This document shows positions 11,731-22,299 of a stretch of 64,000 bases of DNA, piece after piece (the first letter of the stretch is position 1; each line of letters opens with the position of its first letter). The stretch comes from Triticum aestivum (lineage: Eukaryota > Streptophyta > Magnoliopsida > Poales > Poaceae), in the NCBI RefSeq assembly GCF_018294505.1, contig NC_057814.1, positions 35,662,943-35,726,942 on the forward strand. Direction: 5' to 3'. The translations under genes were made by a program, and so were the position numbers. The notes below the pieces were generated by a model that worked only from the letters and a program-made list of their open reading frames with translations, was not told where the DNA came from and searched no databases.

Positions 11731-13420
11731 CTATCGGCTGCTTTCGTCGGCCGGCTTCGGAAGGGGAACCGGCTTCACCTTGCCGGCTTCATCCAGCGCC
11801 ACCTGGATCTTCATGGCGGAGTCGGCGTTGGCGTACTTGTCCGCCGTCACCATGAGCGCGGCCATGGTGGCCGGCTCGGAGCGTAAGAGCTTGTGCTTGA
11901 GGAGGGTGCCGTCTCGGCACCCGCTGACGAAGTACTGGATCGCCTGGACTTCATGGACGCCCTCGCAGCTGTTCTGGAGCTCGGTCCAGCGTGCGAGGTA
12001 CTCGCGACCGGTCTCCGTAGGCCCTTGCACGAACATGGCGAGCTGGCCAGGGCGGCCGGGTCGCTTGTAGGTCCCCGTGAAGTTGCGGACGAAGGCTTCC
12101 TCGAAATCCACCCACGTGTTGATGCTGCCCATCGGCAGGCTGTTCAACCACATGCGGGCCGACCCTTGGAGCATGAGCGGTGCGTAGCGCACGGCGAGAC
12201 GATGATTGGCACCGGTGATGCCAATGGCCGTGGTGTAGTCGGTGAGCCAGTCTTCTGGCTTCACCGTCCCGTTGTACTTGGGGGTGTCGCGGGGGAGCAT
12301 GAATCCTTTGGGGAAGGGCTCCTCCCGGATGCGCGGGCCGAAGCACGCTGGCCCGATAGCGCCGCTCTCCTCCACCTCCAGGGAGCGAGCGAGCTGATCG
12401 AGGCGGTGGCGAGCGTCGGTGTCGTCGATGGCGCGCGGGCCGAGTCGACTTGCGGCCAGGCCACAGGGGGCCGGGCCGATTGGAGCCGGACGCCGGCCAT
12501 GCTGGCCGGGTCCGCGCTGGGTCTCTAGGACGGGCTCGTCGCCCAATCCGCCGGCGGCTATAGCGGCCGGAACGCGCCGAGTCTGGGCTTGGCCGGAGTG
12601 CGCCTCGCCTGGTGGCGAGGAAGCGGTGTGCAGAAGTTCGCCGGGCCCGCCAAGACGGGCGGAGCCGGATCCCACCGGCTTGGCGAGCTGGTTGAGGCGG
12701 TCCTGCTAGGTGTTAGCGGCGTGGAGGATTTCACGCATCCGCCCGTTGTGCTCTTTCAGCTCCTCACCCGGGAGCTGGTCCAGGCCGACTGCGGCTGCCT
12801 GGGCAGCGCGCATGTTCTTTGCTGGGGTCTCGTAAACGGTTGGGACGGCGCCGAGGGCCCGGCCGATCGCTCTTCCCCGGGCACGCACATCGGCGAACCG
12901 GCTTGGCTCGGCCGCGGCGGGCGTGAATCCGTAGGCGGCGTCGCGCTCCAGCTGAGCGGCGTCCAGGCGACGCTGAGTGGCGGCGAGCGTCTCAGATAGG
13001 TCCAGCATCTGCTGGCGCCTTTCCCCGAGCTGGGTTCGGGCCTCAGCGACGTTGGTGGCGTCAACGTCGGTGCCGATGGGGATGCGGAGGCTCTGCATCG
13101 CGGCGCGCAATGGATCGGACGGCTCGATCCGATCCGCTGCGGCCCTGGCTTCGGTAGCCTTCCTCGTCTTGCTCGGCGAGGAGGAGGCGCCGTCGCCGGT
13201 GACGAAGACCTCCACATGGACGCCCATTGCCCCGGCGGAAACGCCGCCGCCGAGGGAGAGGGGAGAGTCGGAGTAGCTGAGCACCTCGCTGGGGTACTCG
13301 TCGGCCGCGAACGCATCGGAGATGCGCAGCGCGGCGAAGGAGGCGACAAGCGCGCCGACGACGTCGTCCGCCAGAGCGACGGACTCGTCGGCGTAGGAGA
13401 AGGGGCCCGTCCGAAGCATG
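11731..13420 (-). pseudogene. Gypsy gag
   Basis: A single frame runs from just inside the primer-binding site to 11731, broken by TAG at 12706-12708 (HAANT*QDRLNQ). The second half is the Retrotrans_gag capsid domain (MLPRDTPKYNGTVKPEDWL, ARMWLNSLP, WVDFEEAFVRNFTGTY). The first half is a diverged N-terminal region with a coiled-coil stretch. The first plausible ATG after the LTR is near 13420. The protein would be about 560 residues if read through. Confidence 0.85.
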
Positions 13421-13442
13421 CTCCCAGCCAGCTCCTCGAGCT

Positions 13443-13460
13443 GCCCCACGGTGGGCGCCA
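13443..13460 (-). other. Gypsy primer-binding site
   Basis: The minus strand reads TGGCGCCCACCGTGGGGC two bases inside the 5' LTR end. It resembles the tRNA-Lys-type sites of plant Gypsy elements, though the tRNA identity is tentative. Confidence 0.8.
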
Positions 13461-13462
13461 AC

Positions 13463-14449
13463 TGTCGTGGTGGGCGCACGGCAGATGCCAAGGGATGGCT
13501 AAAGAGAGGACGAGGCTCGAGGGCGCTGGTGGGCTCCAGATGCGAGGTTGGCATGAGCGGGCGCGGGACGCCGGACGTACCCAGGTTCGAGGCTCTCCGG
13601 AGAGATAATACCCCTAGTCCTGCCGAGTGTAGTTGGATAATCAATAGTACAATGTTGCTCCTGGAGCTGTATGAAGGAGGAAGGAAGCTGGCCAAGGCTT
13701 GGGATGCTCCTTCTCTCCGGCGTTGCTGTTTTTGTGGCTAGTCCTCCTGCTTTGCCTCTCGAATGATCGTGGGCTCCCGAGGGTTTTATAGTCCAACCCC
13801 TCGGGGGTACAATGGTAATGTTATAAGTCGGTGGGTCCGTGTTGTCGGTGTCCGGGGACCCGGGCTGGGCCCCGCTGAGGGCTTGTGGTTCGCCGGGTTC
13901 CCCTAGGTACGGGCCCCGCAAGCCTAGGGGGACTCTGCGCCGTCTTGTCGATCGTCAGGGCGTGGCCGAGTCGAGTCGCGTACGGTGCTCTCCGTCAGGT
14001 TGCCGCTTGCTGTCGTCAGCGGTGAGGGTGGGGGCACTGTTGCCACGCCGGCCCTGGTCAGCGGGTAGGTGAGGGGCACTGTTGCCACGTTCCTGCTGAC
14101 CAGAGGCATGGGCGGGGCACTATTGCCTCGGTCATCGTTGATTGAAGTCTCGTCCCCGTCATACGGCCTGGATGGGATGGGAGTTGACCCGCGGCTGGAT
14201 TGCGTAGCACGCCATGGGTGGTGCTGGCTTGGTGAGGAGGCTTTGGCCGTGCCGGGTTCGGCTGTCTTGTGCCAGTTGTTGGGGCCGAGTCGATGTGTCT
14301 TGCCGGGTCGGCTAGTCTGGCCGGCTTGGGGGGCTTGGCCGGGTCGAGCGACCCAGCCAAGCGCGCGCCGACATTGAGGGGCGATGCCAACCCCGTTGTT
14401 TTTTAAAGAGGATCCGGGTTCCGTTGCCTGCCCGGGGTCCATCCCGACA
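13463..14449 (-). repeat. 5' LTR of the Gypsy element
   Basis: It is a 987-bp copy, about 3.9% diverged from 3200-4189 by hand count, with minus-strand ends TGTCGG...CGACA. It is followed on the right by TTTAT, matching the left flank. Confidence 0.95.
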
Positions 14450-14454
14450 TTTAT

Positions 14455-14977
14455 GCTCTCTTTGCGACCTCTACTGATGTTGGCCGTGTCCAAGAACACG
14501 AGCGGGCTGTCACGGCCGTCCACCATTGAACCATTGTCATGGATGGTGTGAGCAACCATCTTCTTAGATGCAGCAGCCACCGTCGCATGAATGTAGGTAA
14601 AACAAATCACAACTACCCCGAGTTATAAGTCATCCACGGGCACTACCACAAGAGTTGCGCTACCCTCCAGCGTTGCACTAGAGCATGCTCCTGCTCTCGC
14701 TTCAAATGAGTAGAGATAGGGCGGGTTGTTGGGGTTGGACATAAACAACACAATGTGCCATTTCACAGACACAATAGAGGCACACCCCCACCGTCCCACT
14801 CCCCCACCCACCCCTCAATTTATAGTGAACATTGAACAAGTAAGCGACGTAAATAACAAATACTCCAACTCCAAACCGTCCACTCCAACTTCCACTATTA
14901 GCGGAATGGATACAATCGAGTCTTTTCTAGAATCGTACAGAGGTTCACAACTGCAGAAAGTATAAGCTACAACTTGT
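14455..14977. other. Host segment between Gypsy and LINE, no recognised gene
   Basis: The DNA to the right of the Gypsy element continues the 3064-3194 segment. With the element and one duplication copy removed, a minus-strand frame runs from 14610 to 14450 and on from 3194 to a stop at 3071 (about 97 codons). No domain is recognised. The rest is low-complexity, C-rich DNA (14783-14818). Confidence 0.5.
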
Positions 14978-14996
14978 CAACAACAACAAAATGCTC

Positions 14997-16783
14997 TTAA
15001 CGGCGACCTATCAGACACAATTAAGCACCACCGCGGACTGCGCCAGGGAGACCCTCTCTCCCCGCTCCTGTTTGTTCTTGCAATGGACACCCTTGGTGCA
15101 ATATTCCAAGAGGCTTGCCGGGTCAAGGTGTTGGCTGATATTGGAAGGATGAGCTTGCCCTCTCGGGTCTCGATCTATGCCGACGATGTCGTCGCCTTCA
15201 TCAACCCATCCAACTCTGAGATTCACGCTGCCGTCCGCCTCCTGGAAACTTTCAGAGATGCAACGGGACTGAAGACCAACTGGGATAAAAGTGCGGCTAC
15301 CCCGATCCGTTGTGAAGGGATCACAATTGAGGCTGTCATGGAGGGCACCCAGTGCACGACTAAACCCTTCCCGATCACTTATCTGGGCCTGCCCCTCTCT
15401 GATGTGCGCCTGAAACGAGATGATCTGCAGCCAATCTTGGATAGCTTGGCAAAAAGATTGCGAGGTTGGAAGGCCAAGCTAATCTCCCTGCCGGGCAGAA
15501 TCGAGTTGATCCGCACGACACTCTCTGCTATGGCCATCTACAGACTCATGGCGATCGCGCCGCCGGCATGGTTCATCAAGCTTGTTGACCGGCTCCGCCA
15601 CGGTTTTCTCTGGGCGGCGGATGAAGCTACACCTGCGGGTAGGTGTCTGGTCAGTTGGCGCCAGGTATGCCGTCCTCGCGAGCTCGGCGGCCTGGGAATC
15701 CTTGACCTTCAGAAGCAAGGCGCCGCGCTCAGAGCACAGTGGTTCTGGAACAAATGGACAGACGGGACAAGTCAGTGGCACGACCTGATCATGCCCAACG
15801 ATCCGGCAGCGGAGAATGTTTTCTGGGCAGCAACTGAGGTCATCATTGGTGATGGATGCAAGGCAAATTTCTGGCGCTCGCATTGGGCGCATGGCTGCAG
15901 ACCGGCGGACAGATGGCCCAACCTCTTCCGCCACTGCAACGGCCGCCGACTCACCATCAGAGATGCAATCACCAACGATAGGTGGCTGCAGTATGTCAAG
16001 GCTGACCCGTCGGGCGTGGTGCTCCAAGAGCTCTGTGACTTGTGGGAGGCGACCAGAGCCATTACCCTGACGGAGGGCTCAACGGACCAGATCAGATGGA
16101 GACTGACGACGTCTGGGCAGTACACAGCGGCATCGGCCTACCGGATGCAGTTCCAGGGCTCGATCCCGACAAATGACAACGCCATCATCTGGAATGCCAA
16201 AGCGGCGCCGAGGGCCAAGGCTTTTGCATGGATCCTCCTCCGAGGCAAGTGTCTCACGGCTGATAACCTTGCCCGACGACAAATCCCTCATGACCCGTTG
16301 TGCCCTCTCTGTCGCAGCGAGCCCGAGACGGCAGTGCACCTGATCAGCTCTTGCCATTTCTCCAAGTCTATCTGGGCAAGAACTGCACCTTCCCTCGGCC
16401 AGCCATTCTCGGCCATCGACATGAACAGTGAACACTGGCGGCTGCCTGCGAGACCGCTTCAGACGTCAGACTGCAGCCCTGTCGCGCTCTTGCAGACCCA
16501 CATGGCGAGCTACTTGCCTGCTGGTGGCTTGGTGCCTCTGGAAGGAGAGAAACGCCAGGATCTTCGAGGGCAAAGTCTGTACCGAGACACAGTTAGCTCG
16601 CAAAATCGTTGATGAGGCCCGGTGCTGGCTTCATGCTGGGTTGGCACCGATGGGCAAGTTTTTTGAACCACCATAGTTTTTGTTTCAGTGTTCTGAGGGC
16701 CGCCGGCGTCATATTTAACCTGACTTTGTATTCCCTTCTTCATCAATGAAAACCAGCACCTAGCTGTCTTTTCGTCAAAAAAG
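14997..16783 (+). mobile_element. 5'-truncated LINE (non-LTR retrotransposon)
   Basis: It is bounded by a 19-bp direct repeat CAACAACAACAAAATGCTC at 14978-14996 and 16784-16802, the target-site duplication. The body encodes the RT C-terminal half and the zinc-binding RVT domain. It ends in a short 3' UTR and an A-rich tail rather than an LTR. 5' truncation is usual for LINE copies. Confidence 0.9.
15027..16676 (+). pseudogene. LINE ORF2 fragment: reverse transcriptase and zf-RVT
   Basis: Visible motifs in order are HRGLRQGDPLSPLLF, the catalytic YADD, PITYLGLPLS, WKAKLISLPGRIELI, then the zinc-binding domain (PLCPLCRSEPETAVHLISSC). The last part (AWCLWKERNARIFEG) lies in another frame, so an indel falls near 16500. 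The endonuclease and N-terminal RT are missing. It is dead by truncation and frameshift. Confidence 0.9.
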
Positions 16784-16802
16784 CAACAACAACAAAATGC
16801 TC

Positions 16803-18480
16803 CTAAACGGGAGCAAATAAGAGGTAGCTAAAAAAATGTTAAACAAAGAAACCGATGTTTTTTCCTCTCTTCAGTTTCTTCATAACTGTTTTTAAATGGC
16901 TCAACCATATCGCATGAAACTTGTCAGACGTGTAGTACAGTGAGTCCTCAACGTGCTAACAAAACTTCATATCAATTTAGTAGCTACATTTCACCCCTCT
17001 GATGGATTATATCTCAAGACTGCAGACTTTTGATTCCTCACCAAGTAGGTCTAACTAAACCACTCCGAATTTCGCGTTCCGCTCAATCAATCCTCAAACA
17101 ACGAACCAAATCACATTGCCCTGAGTGTGGAACAAATTCACCAAAACTGGAGTCGGTCCAATCACGTTTGAGCCTCCGATGAACGAATTTAGTGAAGATC
17201 AACAAGAAGCCACCAATCTAGATAGACTTTCTCTTGGCCTCTCATGGTTGTGGTATGTTTTCGATGCTCTCTTGCTCTCATACAGTATACACTGAGTGTG
17301 TGTTTTTTTCTCTCCTCACTGAAGGAGACATCCCAACCATCAGTTCAACCGAGATCAACGGTCCACAAGTAGTGTTGGACTCATAGACTGAGATGGGCTT
17401 CCATCTTGCCTCCATGTAGAGGGATTAGCCCAATAAAAAGCCCTCACTCGGATAGTTGAATGGTCAAACCACGTCGAAACCAACTAAACTTCGTGTTAGG
17501 AGCCAATGATGTCTGCTTTCACTAATTGAACGACCAGAACTTTCTTATTTCTTAATTTAAAGCCGGGCGCTTCCCGTGTCTGTTTCTAAGAAAGACAGAA
17601 CTCTCATATTTCAGATAAGAAGGGCCGTTCCTGAACTTTCAGCACAGTGGACGAAACAAAACACTTGGGCGTCGGTGCTCGCCACGGCGTTCTTCGAGAT
17701 GGCGACCAGCAGATGGGTTTTCCTAAGCATCTGCAGACAAGATATCGTGCTTTAAGCGTCCAAGTTAGTAGTTGCGAGTGGTGCTTCAGTCGCTATCCCG
17801 ATTAGTTTACATGTCAGTGGATGTCCTGGCTAAGTCAGTGACCAGTGCTCTGATTAGCTTCCAGCTCCCATTTCCACTGGCCCTCGATGTTTAATACTGC
17901 TTGTGTGCATGTGTTTTTTAGATCAACTTGATGCCACGATGTTAGCTACGGACAGTGCTGAGCCGAGCAACTGTACTGTCACTGCGCGCATGTGTTTTTT
18001 ATGATCAGCTTCAGGCCAAAAATAACACGTTCACTTAGCGCCAAAAAGAAAGAAAAAAGTTCAGTAGCCGACAGTGCTAAACCGAACAGATGTTCTGTCA
18101 CTCCATGCCGCTGAGGAATCAGGTCACGCCCCCCAAAGAAAGATAATTCGAGGTGAAAGAATCTGCCGGTTTGAGTTTCGTGCCCCTGGCCTCGTCGGAG
18201 AGTCTGTCAAATGCGGTGTTCACAGCGCTGGAGACACCGAAGAGAGACGAATATCATAGTTTTTACATGGGTTCGATCACAAAATTTTCAGTCCGTCAGT
18301 TCATGAAAAAAAAATGCATTTTTTGCCCTGCAAAATCGGTTGTCCGAGCCTCCTCGTTCACTCTCTCGTCGGCTCCTCGCCATCCGCCTCCTTTCTCGGC
18401 TGCTTTCATCTCGGGTGCCAAGCGCTTCAATATCCTAAACACAGACGGCACGCACGACTAACACCACATCGAATTCAACT
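16803..18480. other. No gene recognised
   Basis: This is mixed-composition DNA without a convincing ORF, TIR pair or LTR. Its right part grades into the decayed Harbinger-type ORF that begins near 18480. Confidence 0.5.
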
Positions 18481-19790
18481 CGTCCATCCTCATGGTCAAC
18501 ATCTTGATATCCTCCGAAGCAGTCGTGAGCTCAACCTTCTTCTTTTCAAGCTTGGTTTCCTTCTCTTCGAGATTGATATTCTTCTCAATCGCGCAATCAA
18601 GATGTTAAACCTCTCTGCCTTCTTTTTCTACTTCACATCATAGGTTTGACACATGTCTCGTCCTTCTTCGCCAAGATGTTCTCGAGTCTCTTTGTTATCT
18701 TAGCCGCCACCCTTCTTGCTTCAACTTTTCTCCTCCCACTTCTTTCCACAAAACACCCTTCTAACCTTTTTGGGCAGCTCTTTTGTTGGGTCGTTGGATC
18801 ACCCGCTTCTTTCTCATTGCCAATGCCGATGGTCTTGATGTAGTTGGCAATGCCAAGTTTCTACTTGGGTTGCGCGTTCAAGTTCAACCAACAATGCATG
18901 AAGGGGAAGCTCTTCTTCTCCACCTTCAAGTACAAGTTGCACACAGGGGGGGACTATAAGAAAATACTTTGTCAACTAGATGCATACCGGCAAATGACCA
19001 ATCATAGAGCATATCCTGGCAAATGACCAACATGTAGAACAACTTACTTGCTCAATGATTTACGCACCACCTGGTCACCGGCCGACCAGTTGTTTTAAAT
19101 AGCCGCAATACTTGCTCACGATCTCTTGGATGGTGTACCATCAGTGGTTGAGTGACTTTGTCCAATGCCCATGAATGAGTTTGCTGCAGTAGGGCTCGTA
19201 ATTCTTGTGCTCATGGAACCAGGAATGAATGTTGGACCAAATATTGTGCCCTTTGCTCTGCGTCATGGACGGATCGATGCTAGTGGCCAACCACACATCG
19301 CATAACAATTTGTCCTCCCACATGTTAAAACTTTCTCCTCTACCCCTCTTCTTTGGATCGGCCAGCAAATCATCCAGATCAAGGACCATCTCGTCGATGT
19401 TCTACTCCGGCTGCCCGGTGTACATGCCTGGCTGTTGGGCGTACACCTCCAGCTTGGAGTCATCTACTTGGCCTCCCTCGACATCGTCTTCACCTCCGTC
19501 CTGGATAATATCCAACAACTCCCTATATGCGTTGTCATATGGCGTTTCGCCCGTTTGAGACATACTGATGAAAAGCAAGCGGGCACCGAGCTAATCCACG
19601 CCTGGCGTCCACAGCTGGACAAGCTGCAGCGATGCCGAGTCGGTGAAATGGAGCACCGCCGCGTATATGTCGACGCAATACGACACGCAACCGACGGCGG
19701 AGGCCGGCGACTGCCGACCGAGCTGCTTAGCGACGTAAAAGTAGGGCGGCTGGTATTACCCCGGCCAGGGCGGCGTGTGCATGGATGACG
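18480..19790 (-). pseudogene. Harbinger-type MYB/SANT-like ORF, decayed
   Basis: Minus-strand reading from about 19790 gives a Pro/Tyr-rich start (PPWPG, QPPYFY), then MSQTGETPYDN at 19563. A SANT-like block follows (FNMWEDKLLCDVWLATSIDP...IHSWFHEHKNY...HWTKSLNH), then YTIQEIVSKYCGYLKQL. Further left, FPFMHCWLNLNAQPK and a basic/acidic helical tail are seen. This order matches the DNA-binding ORF that accompanies DDE transposases in PIF/Harbinger elements of grasses. TAG at 19402-19404 and several later stops show it is dead. No transposase or TIRs were found beside it. Confidence 0.6.
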
Positions 19791-19802
19791 ATGGCGACGC
19801 CC

Positions 19803-19956
19803 TGAGGACGGGGCGTCGACCCGTTGGCTGGGCAGCTGAGGTTGCTGCCAGCCCACCCGAGTTCGAGTCTCGGCTCGGACGCGCGGTGCTCGCGGAGTTT
19901 CTCCTATAAAAAAATGCCAACAAGAGTTAACCCTTGGGTTGGTCTAATTTTTTTTT
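19803..19956 (+). mobile_element. tRNA-derived SINE
   Basis: It is a 154-bp insertion flanked by a perfect 15-bp duplication ACGATGGCGACGCCC at 19788-19802 and 19957-19971. It has a pol III B-box-like GAGTTCGAGTCTC about 70 bp in and ends in a T-run. The length, duplication and internal promoter fit a SINE. Confidence 0.75.
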
Positions 19957-20278
19957 ACGATGGCGACGCCCAGCATCCCCGCCCCTTGCACCCTGGCCCC
20001 GCCCCCGCCTGCACGCCGCCCTCTTGAAGCTTTGATACGGCGGGTTTGCGGTGTCGCCAAGTTGATATTGCCATGGCAAAAACAACAAAATCAGCACTCC
20101 AAAATGTTTTCAAAACTAAAAAAAATCAGAATCAGAAGGGAGTGCATATACATGCAGAGCTGTCTGTGTTCCAAGAATCAAAATTCAACAGATTCAAAGC
20201 ACGCTTCTTCGCCGGCGCAATCATGGATTAGTCGCTCGACAAACTACGAGCCATGATAACCAACAAAGCTCTTTAATC

Positions 20279-20884
20279 CTACTGGTGTTTGTGGAGGAGC
20301 TGCTGCACCCTGAGCTCCAGCTCCCGGATCCTCGGCGCCCACTCGCGCCTTATCTCTATCGGCCTCGCCTCCCCCGCCACGACCTCATCCGCGGCCTTCG
20401 CGCCGCCGCCCTTCCCCTGCCGCCGCGCCGCCGGCCGCGCGGCGCCCGCACTCCGCTTGCTCTTCTTCTTGGCCTCCTTCGCCGCGGCCGCCCGCTGCAG
20501 CGCCCGCAGCACGTCCGACCCGCGCAGCTGCCCCCCGGGCGACTCCGGCGAGCCGGCCGCCCGTCGCCCCGGCCCCAAAGGCGGCGGCGACTCCTCCTCC
20601 TCCTCCGGCTCGTCTTCCTCCTCGTCACGCGCGTCCCCGAAGAAGCTCTCGTCGATGCCGTCCTCGTCGCCGCTCCCGCCGCTTCCGTCGTCGTCCCACG
20701 AGCGGTCCCGGCGCGCGCCTCCGCGGCGCGGCCTCGCCGAGACGGCGGTAAGCGCCCGCGCGCGCCGGCGTGGCACGGGGACGGCGACGCGCGGCTGTGG
20801 GTGGACGGGGAGGACACTGCAGCGTGCGGTGGAGAACATCGCACATCGAGGGTTGCTGGTGGCGCCCTGCATTATCTTCAGCAT
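20279..20884 (-). CDS. Uncharacterised, probably plastid-targeted acidic protein (201 aa)
   Basis: The frame is intact, GC-rich and typical of grass genes. The first ~45 residues are rich in Ser, Arg, Val and Pro without acidic residues, like a chloroplast transit peptide. MQGATSNPRC (residue 5) is an alternative start. Then follow an Asp/Glu-rich stretch (about 67-105), an Ala/Lys/Arg-rich region (about 128-165) and a C-terminal predicted helix ending RELELRVQQLLHKHQ. No catalytic motif is visible and I do not recognise the family. It lies 311 bp downstream of the CHLM stop on the same strand. Its composition and clean frame make it a probable real gene rather than TE debris. Confidence 0.75.
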   Translation of the reverse strand: MLKIMQGATSNPRCAMFSTARCSVLPVHPQPRVAVPVPRRRARALTAVSARPRRGGARRDRSWDDDGSGGSGDEDGIDESFFGDARDEEEDEPEEEEESPPPLGPGRRAAGSPESPGGQLRGSDVLRALQRAAAAKEAKKKSKRSAGAARPAARRQGKGGGAKAADEVVAGEARPIEIRREWAPRIRELELRVQQLLHKHQ

Positions 20885-21195
20885 AGCCCCTAGGGCGCGC
20901 GCGCGCTCGACTATAAACAGAGCTCTCTGTTTTTATCTGCAGCAGCTGCTCTGCTCGACGTCTCCTCACTGACTCTGAGTCCACTGGCATTCAGACCAGA
21001 GCAGAGCGATGCTCGATGTCCATATCGAAGAAGAAACTCATGGCGCAATGCCTAGCTTTGACGCAGCACGATGACAAGAACGAATCATGCTTGAACCACC
21101 GAGAGATTAGAGATACCACCGAGAGATTAGAGATACACGTACGTATTAGCTACACTCTGCAAGATACAACCACAGTCGGTCTATGAACACATTTG

Positions 21196-22170
21196 CTACG
21201 ACGAGCCGGCGGCGACGGGGACGGCCTCGTAGAGCTTGGCGAAGTAGAACTGGGTGGAGATGAAGCCCTTGTTCTTGACGCGCCAGCCGGCGGCGCGGAG
21301 CGCCTCCTCGATGTCCTTCTCGGAGTGGAGGTAGGCGCGCGTGGCCTTGGACGGGCCGGGGAACAGCTCGCCGACGCGCTTCAGCACGTCGAAGTAGAGC
21401 GTCTTGGGCGCGAAGCTGATGACCAGCCGCTTCCCGGCGAGGGAGGCGAGGTGGCGGATCATCTTCTGCGCCTCCTCCCGCGGGTAGTGGATGAGCACGT
21501 CCAGGCACACCACCACGTCGTACCGCCCCTCCAGGCTCTCCAGGTCCCGCACCTCGAACCGCGGCATGCGGAACCCCGGCGACGACGACGCGGCCGCCTG
21601 CGCCTGCCGCTGCGCCTCCGAGACCATGGCGGCGGAGATGTCGGACGCGAGCACGGAGGCCCCCGCGGAGGCCAGCGGGATGGAGAGCGACCCGGTCCCG
21701 CACCCGGCGTCGCACACCGTGGCGCCGGACAGGGGCACGTCCGGGGCGTCCCGCAGCATGGCCAGCGTGGCGGCCACCGTCTGCGCGTGGCCCTCCCGGA
21801 TGTCCAGCTGCACGCGGTTCACGTCGTCCGTGGCCGGGTCGTAGATCCTGCGCCACCGCTCGAAGCCCGTGGAGTTGAAGTAGGCGCGCACCGCCTCCTT
21901 GTCCCCGCCGCCCACCGCCTCCGCCTGCGCCTTGCGCCGGCGCTCCGGGTCGGAGAGGGACACCGCGGCAGCCAGGGCCGCGGCCGCGGCCGCCGCGGCG
22001 GGCAGGGAGAGCCCCGGCAGGTCCGCGACCTCCGGCAGCGCCGAGGCGACGGTGAGGGGCTTGCGCTGCTGGTGAATGCGGAGCTGCGAGGACACAGAGT
22101 GGCACGGAATGGAGGGCGTGGGGGAGTGGAGGCGGGAGAGCGGCGCGGTGGAGACGGCGGCGCGCGCCAT
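21196..22170 (-). CDS. CHLM: Magnesium-protoporphyrin IX O-methyltransferase
   Basis: The 324-residue chloroplast enzyme transfers a methyl group from S-adenosylmethionine to the C13 propionate of Mg-protoporphyrin IX, the step after Mg-chelatase in chlorophyll synthesis. The N-terminus (1 to ~45) is a Ser/His/Arg transit peptide, followed by an Ala-rich hydrophobic stretch (51-73). The mature part has the family signature YFNSTGFERWRRIY (97-110) and SAM-binding motif I VCDAGCGTGSL (152-162). Further signatures are VCLDVLIHYP (221-230), FAPKTLYFDVLKRVGELFPG (253-272) and the C-terminal GFISTQFYFAKLYEA. Length is normal for plant CHLM, and there is no intron or lesion. Start: ATG at 22170 gives the full transit peptide. 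Confidence 0.97.
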   Translation of the reverse strand: MARAAVSTAPLSRLHSPTPSIPCHSVSSQLRIHQQRKPLTVASALPEVADLPGLSLPAAAAAAAALAAAVSLSDPERRRKAQAEAVGGGDKEAVRAYFNSTGFERWRRIYDPATDDVNRVQLDIREGHAQTVAATLAMLRDAPDVPLSGATVCDAGCGTGSLSIPLASAGASVLASDISAAMVSEAQRQAQAAASSSPGFRMPRFEVRDLESLEGRYDVVVCLDVLIHYPREEAQKMIRHLASLAGKRLVISFAPKTLYFDVLKRVGELFPGPSKATRAYLHSEKDIEEALRAAGWRVKNKGFISTQFYFAKLYEAVPVAAGSS

Positions 22171-22265
22171 GGTCGGTCGGAGCGTGGAGGAGCAGCTGAA
22201 TCTTCTTCGAGTGGTTCGCGGGTGCTGGAGCTGGGGATTTTGGGGATAGGGTTTTTGTGGATAGA
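22171..22265 (-). promoter_or_regulatory. CHLM 5' leader / proximal promoter
   Basis: This stretch is conserved in the duplicated CHLM fragment (24737-24820 matches it), showing that the copied piece began upstream of the ATG. No TATA box is clear. Confidence 0.45.
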
Positions 22266-22299
22266 CCCTCAGAGGACCTACTAATTAGGATTGGGTTCT

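Larger units (their letters stand above)
3200..14449 (-). mobile_element. Complete Ty3/Gypsy retrotransposon with antisense accessory gene
   Basis: Two LTRs (3200-4189 and 13463-14449) bound an 11.25 kb element. It is flanked by a perfect 5-bp duplication TTTAT (3195-3199 and 14450-14454). Minus-strand order is 5' LTR, primer-binding site, gag, protease, reverse transcriptase, RNase H, integrase, a long 3' region, then 3' LTR. The 3' region (4190-7200) holds an opposite-strand spliced ORF; 6476-7200 has no further gene, only what looks like the 3' flank of that ORF. I counted about 38 substitutions between the LTRs by eye, about 3.9%. With the commonly used grass LTR rate of 1.3e-8 per site per year this is about 1.5 million years. 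The overall plan resembles Tat-lineage elements such as maize Grande. Confidence 0.95.

Noticed and set aside
19788..19971. Functional tRNA gene
   Set aside because: A B-box-like sequence is present but no cloverleaf could be drawn; the 15-bp duplication and T-tail fit a SINE.
21146..22284. Long frames on both strands (319 and 363 aa) over CHLM
   Set aside because: High GC leaves all frames open; only the CHLM frame has recognisable motifs.
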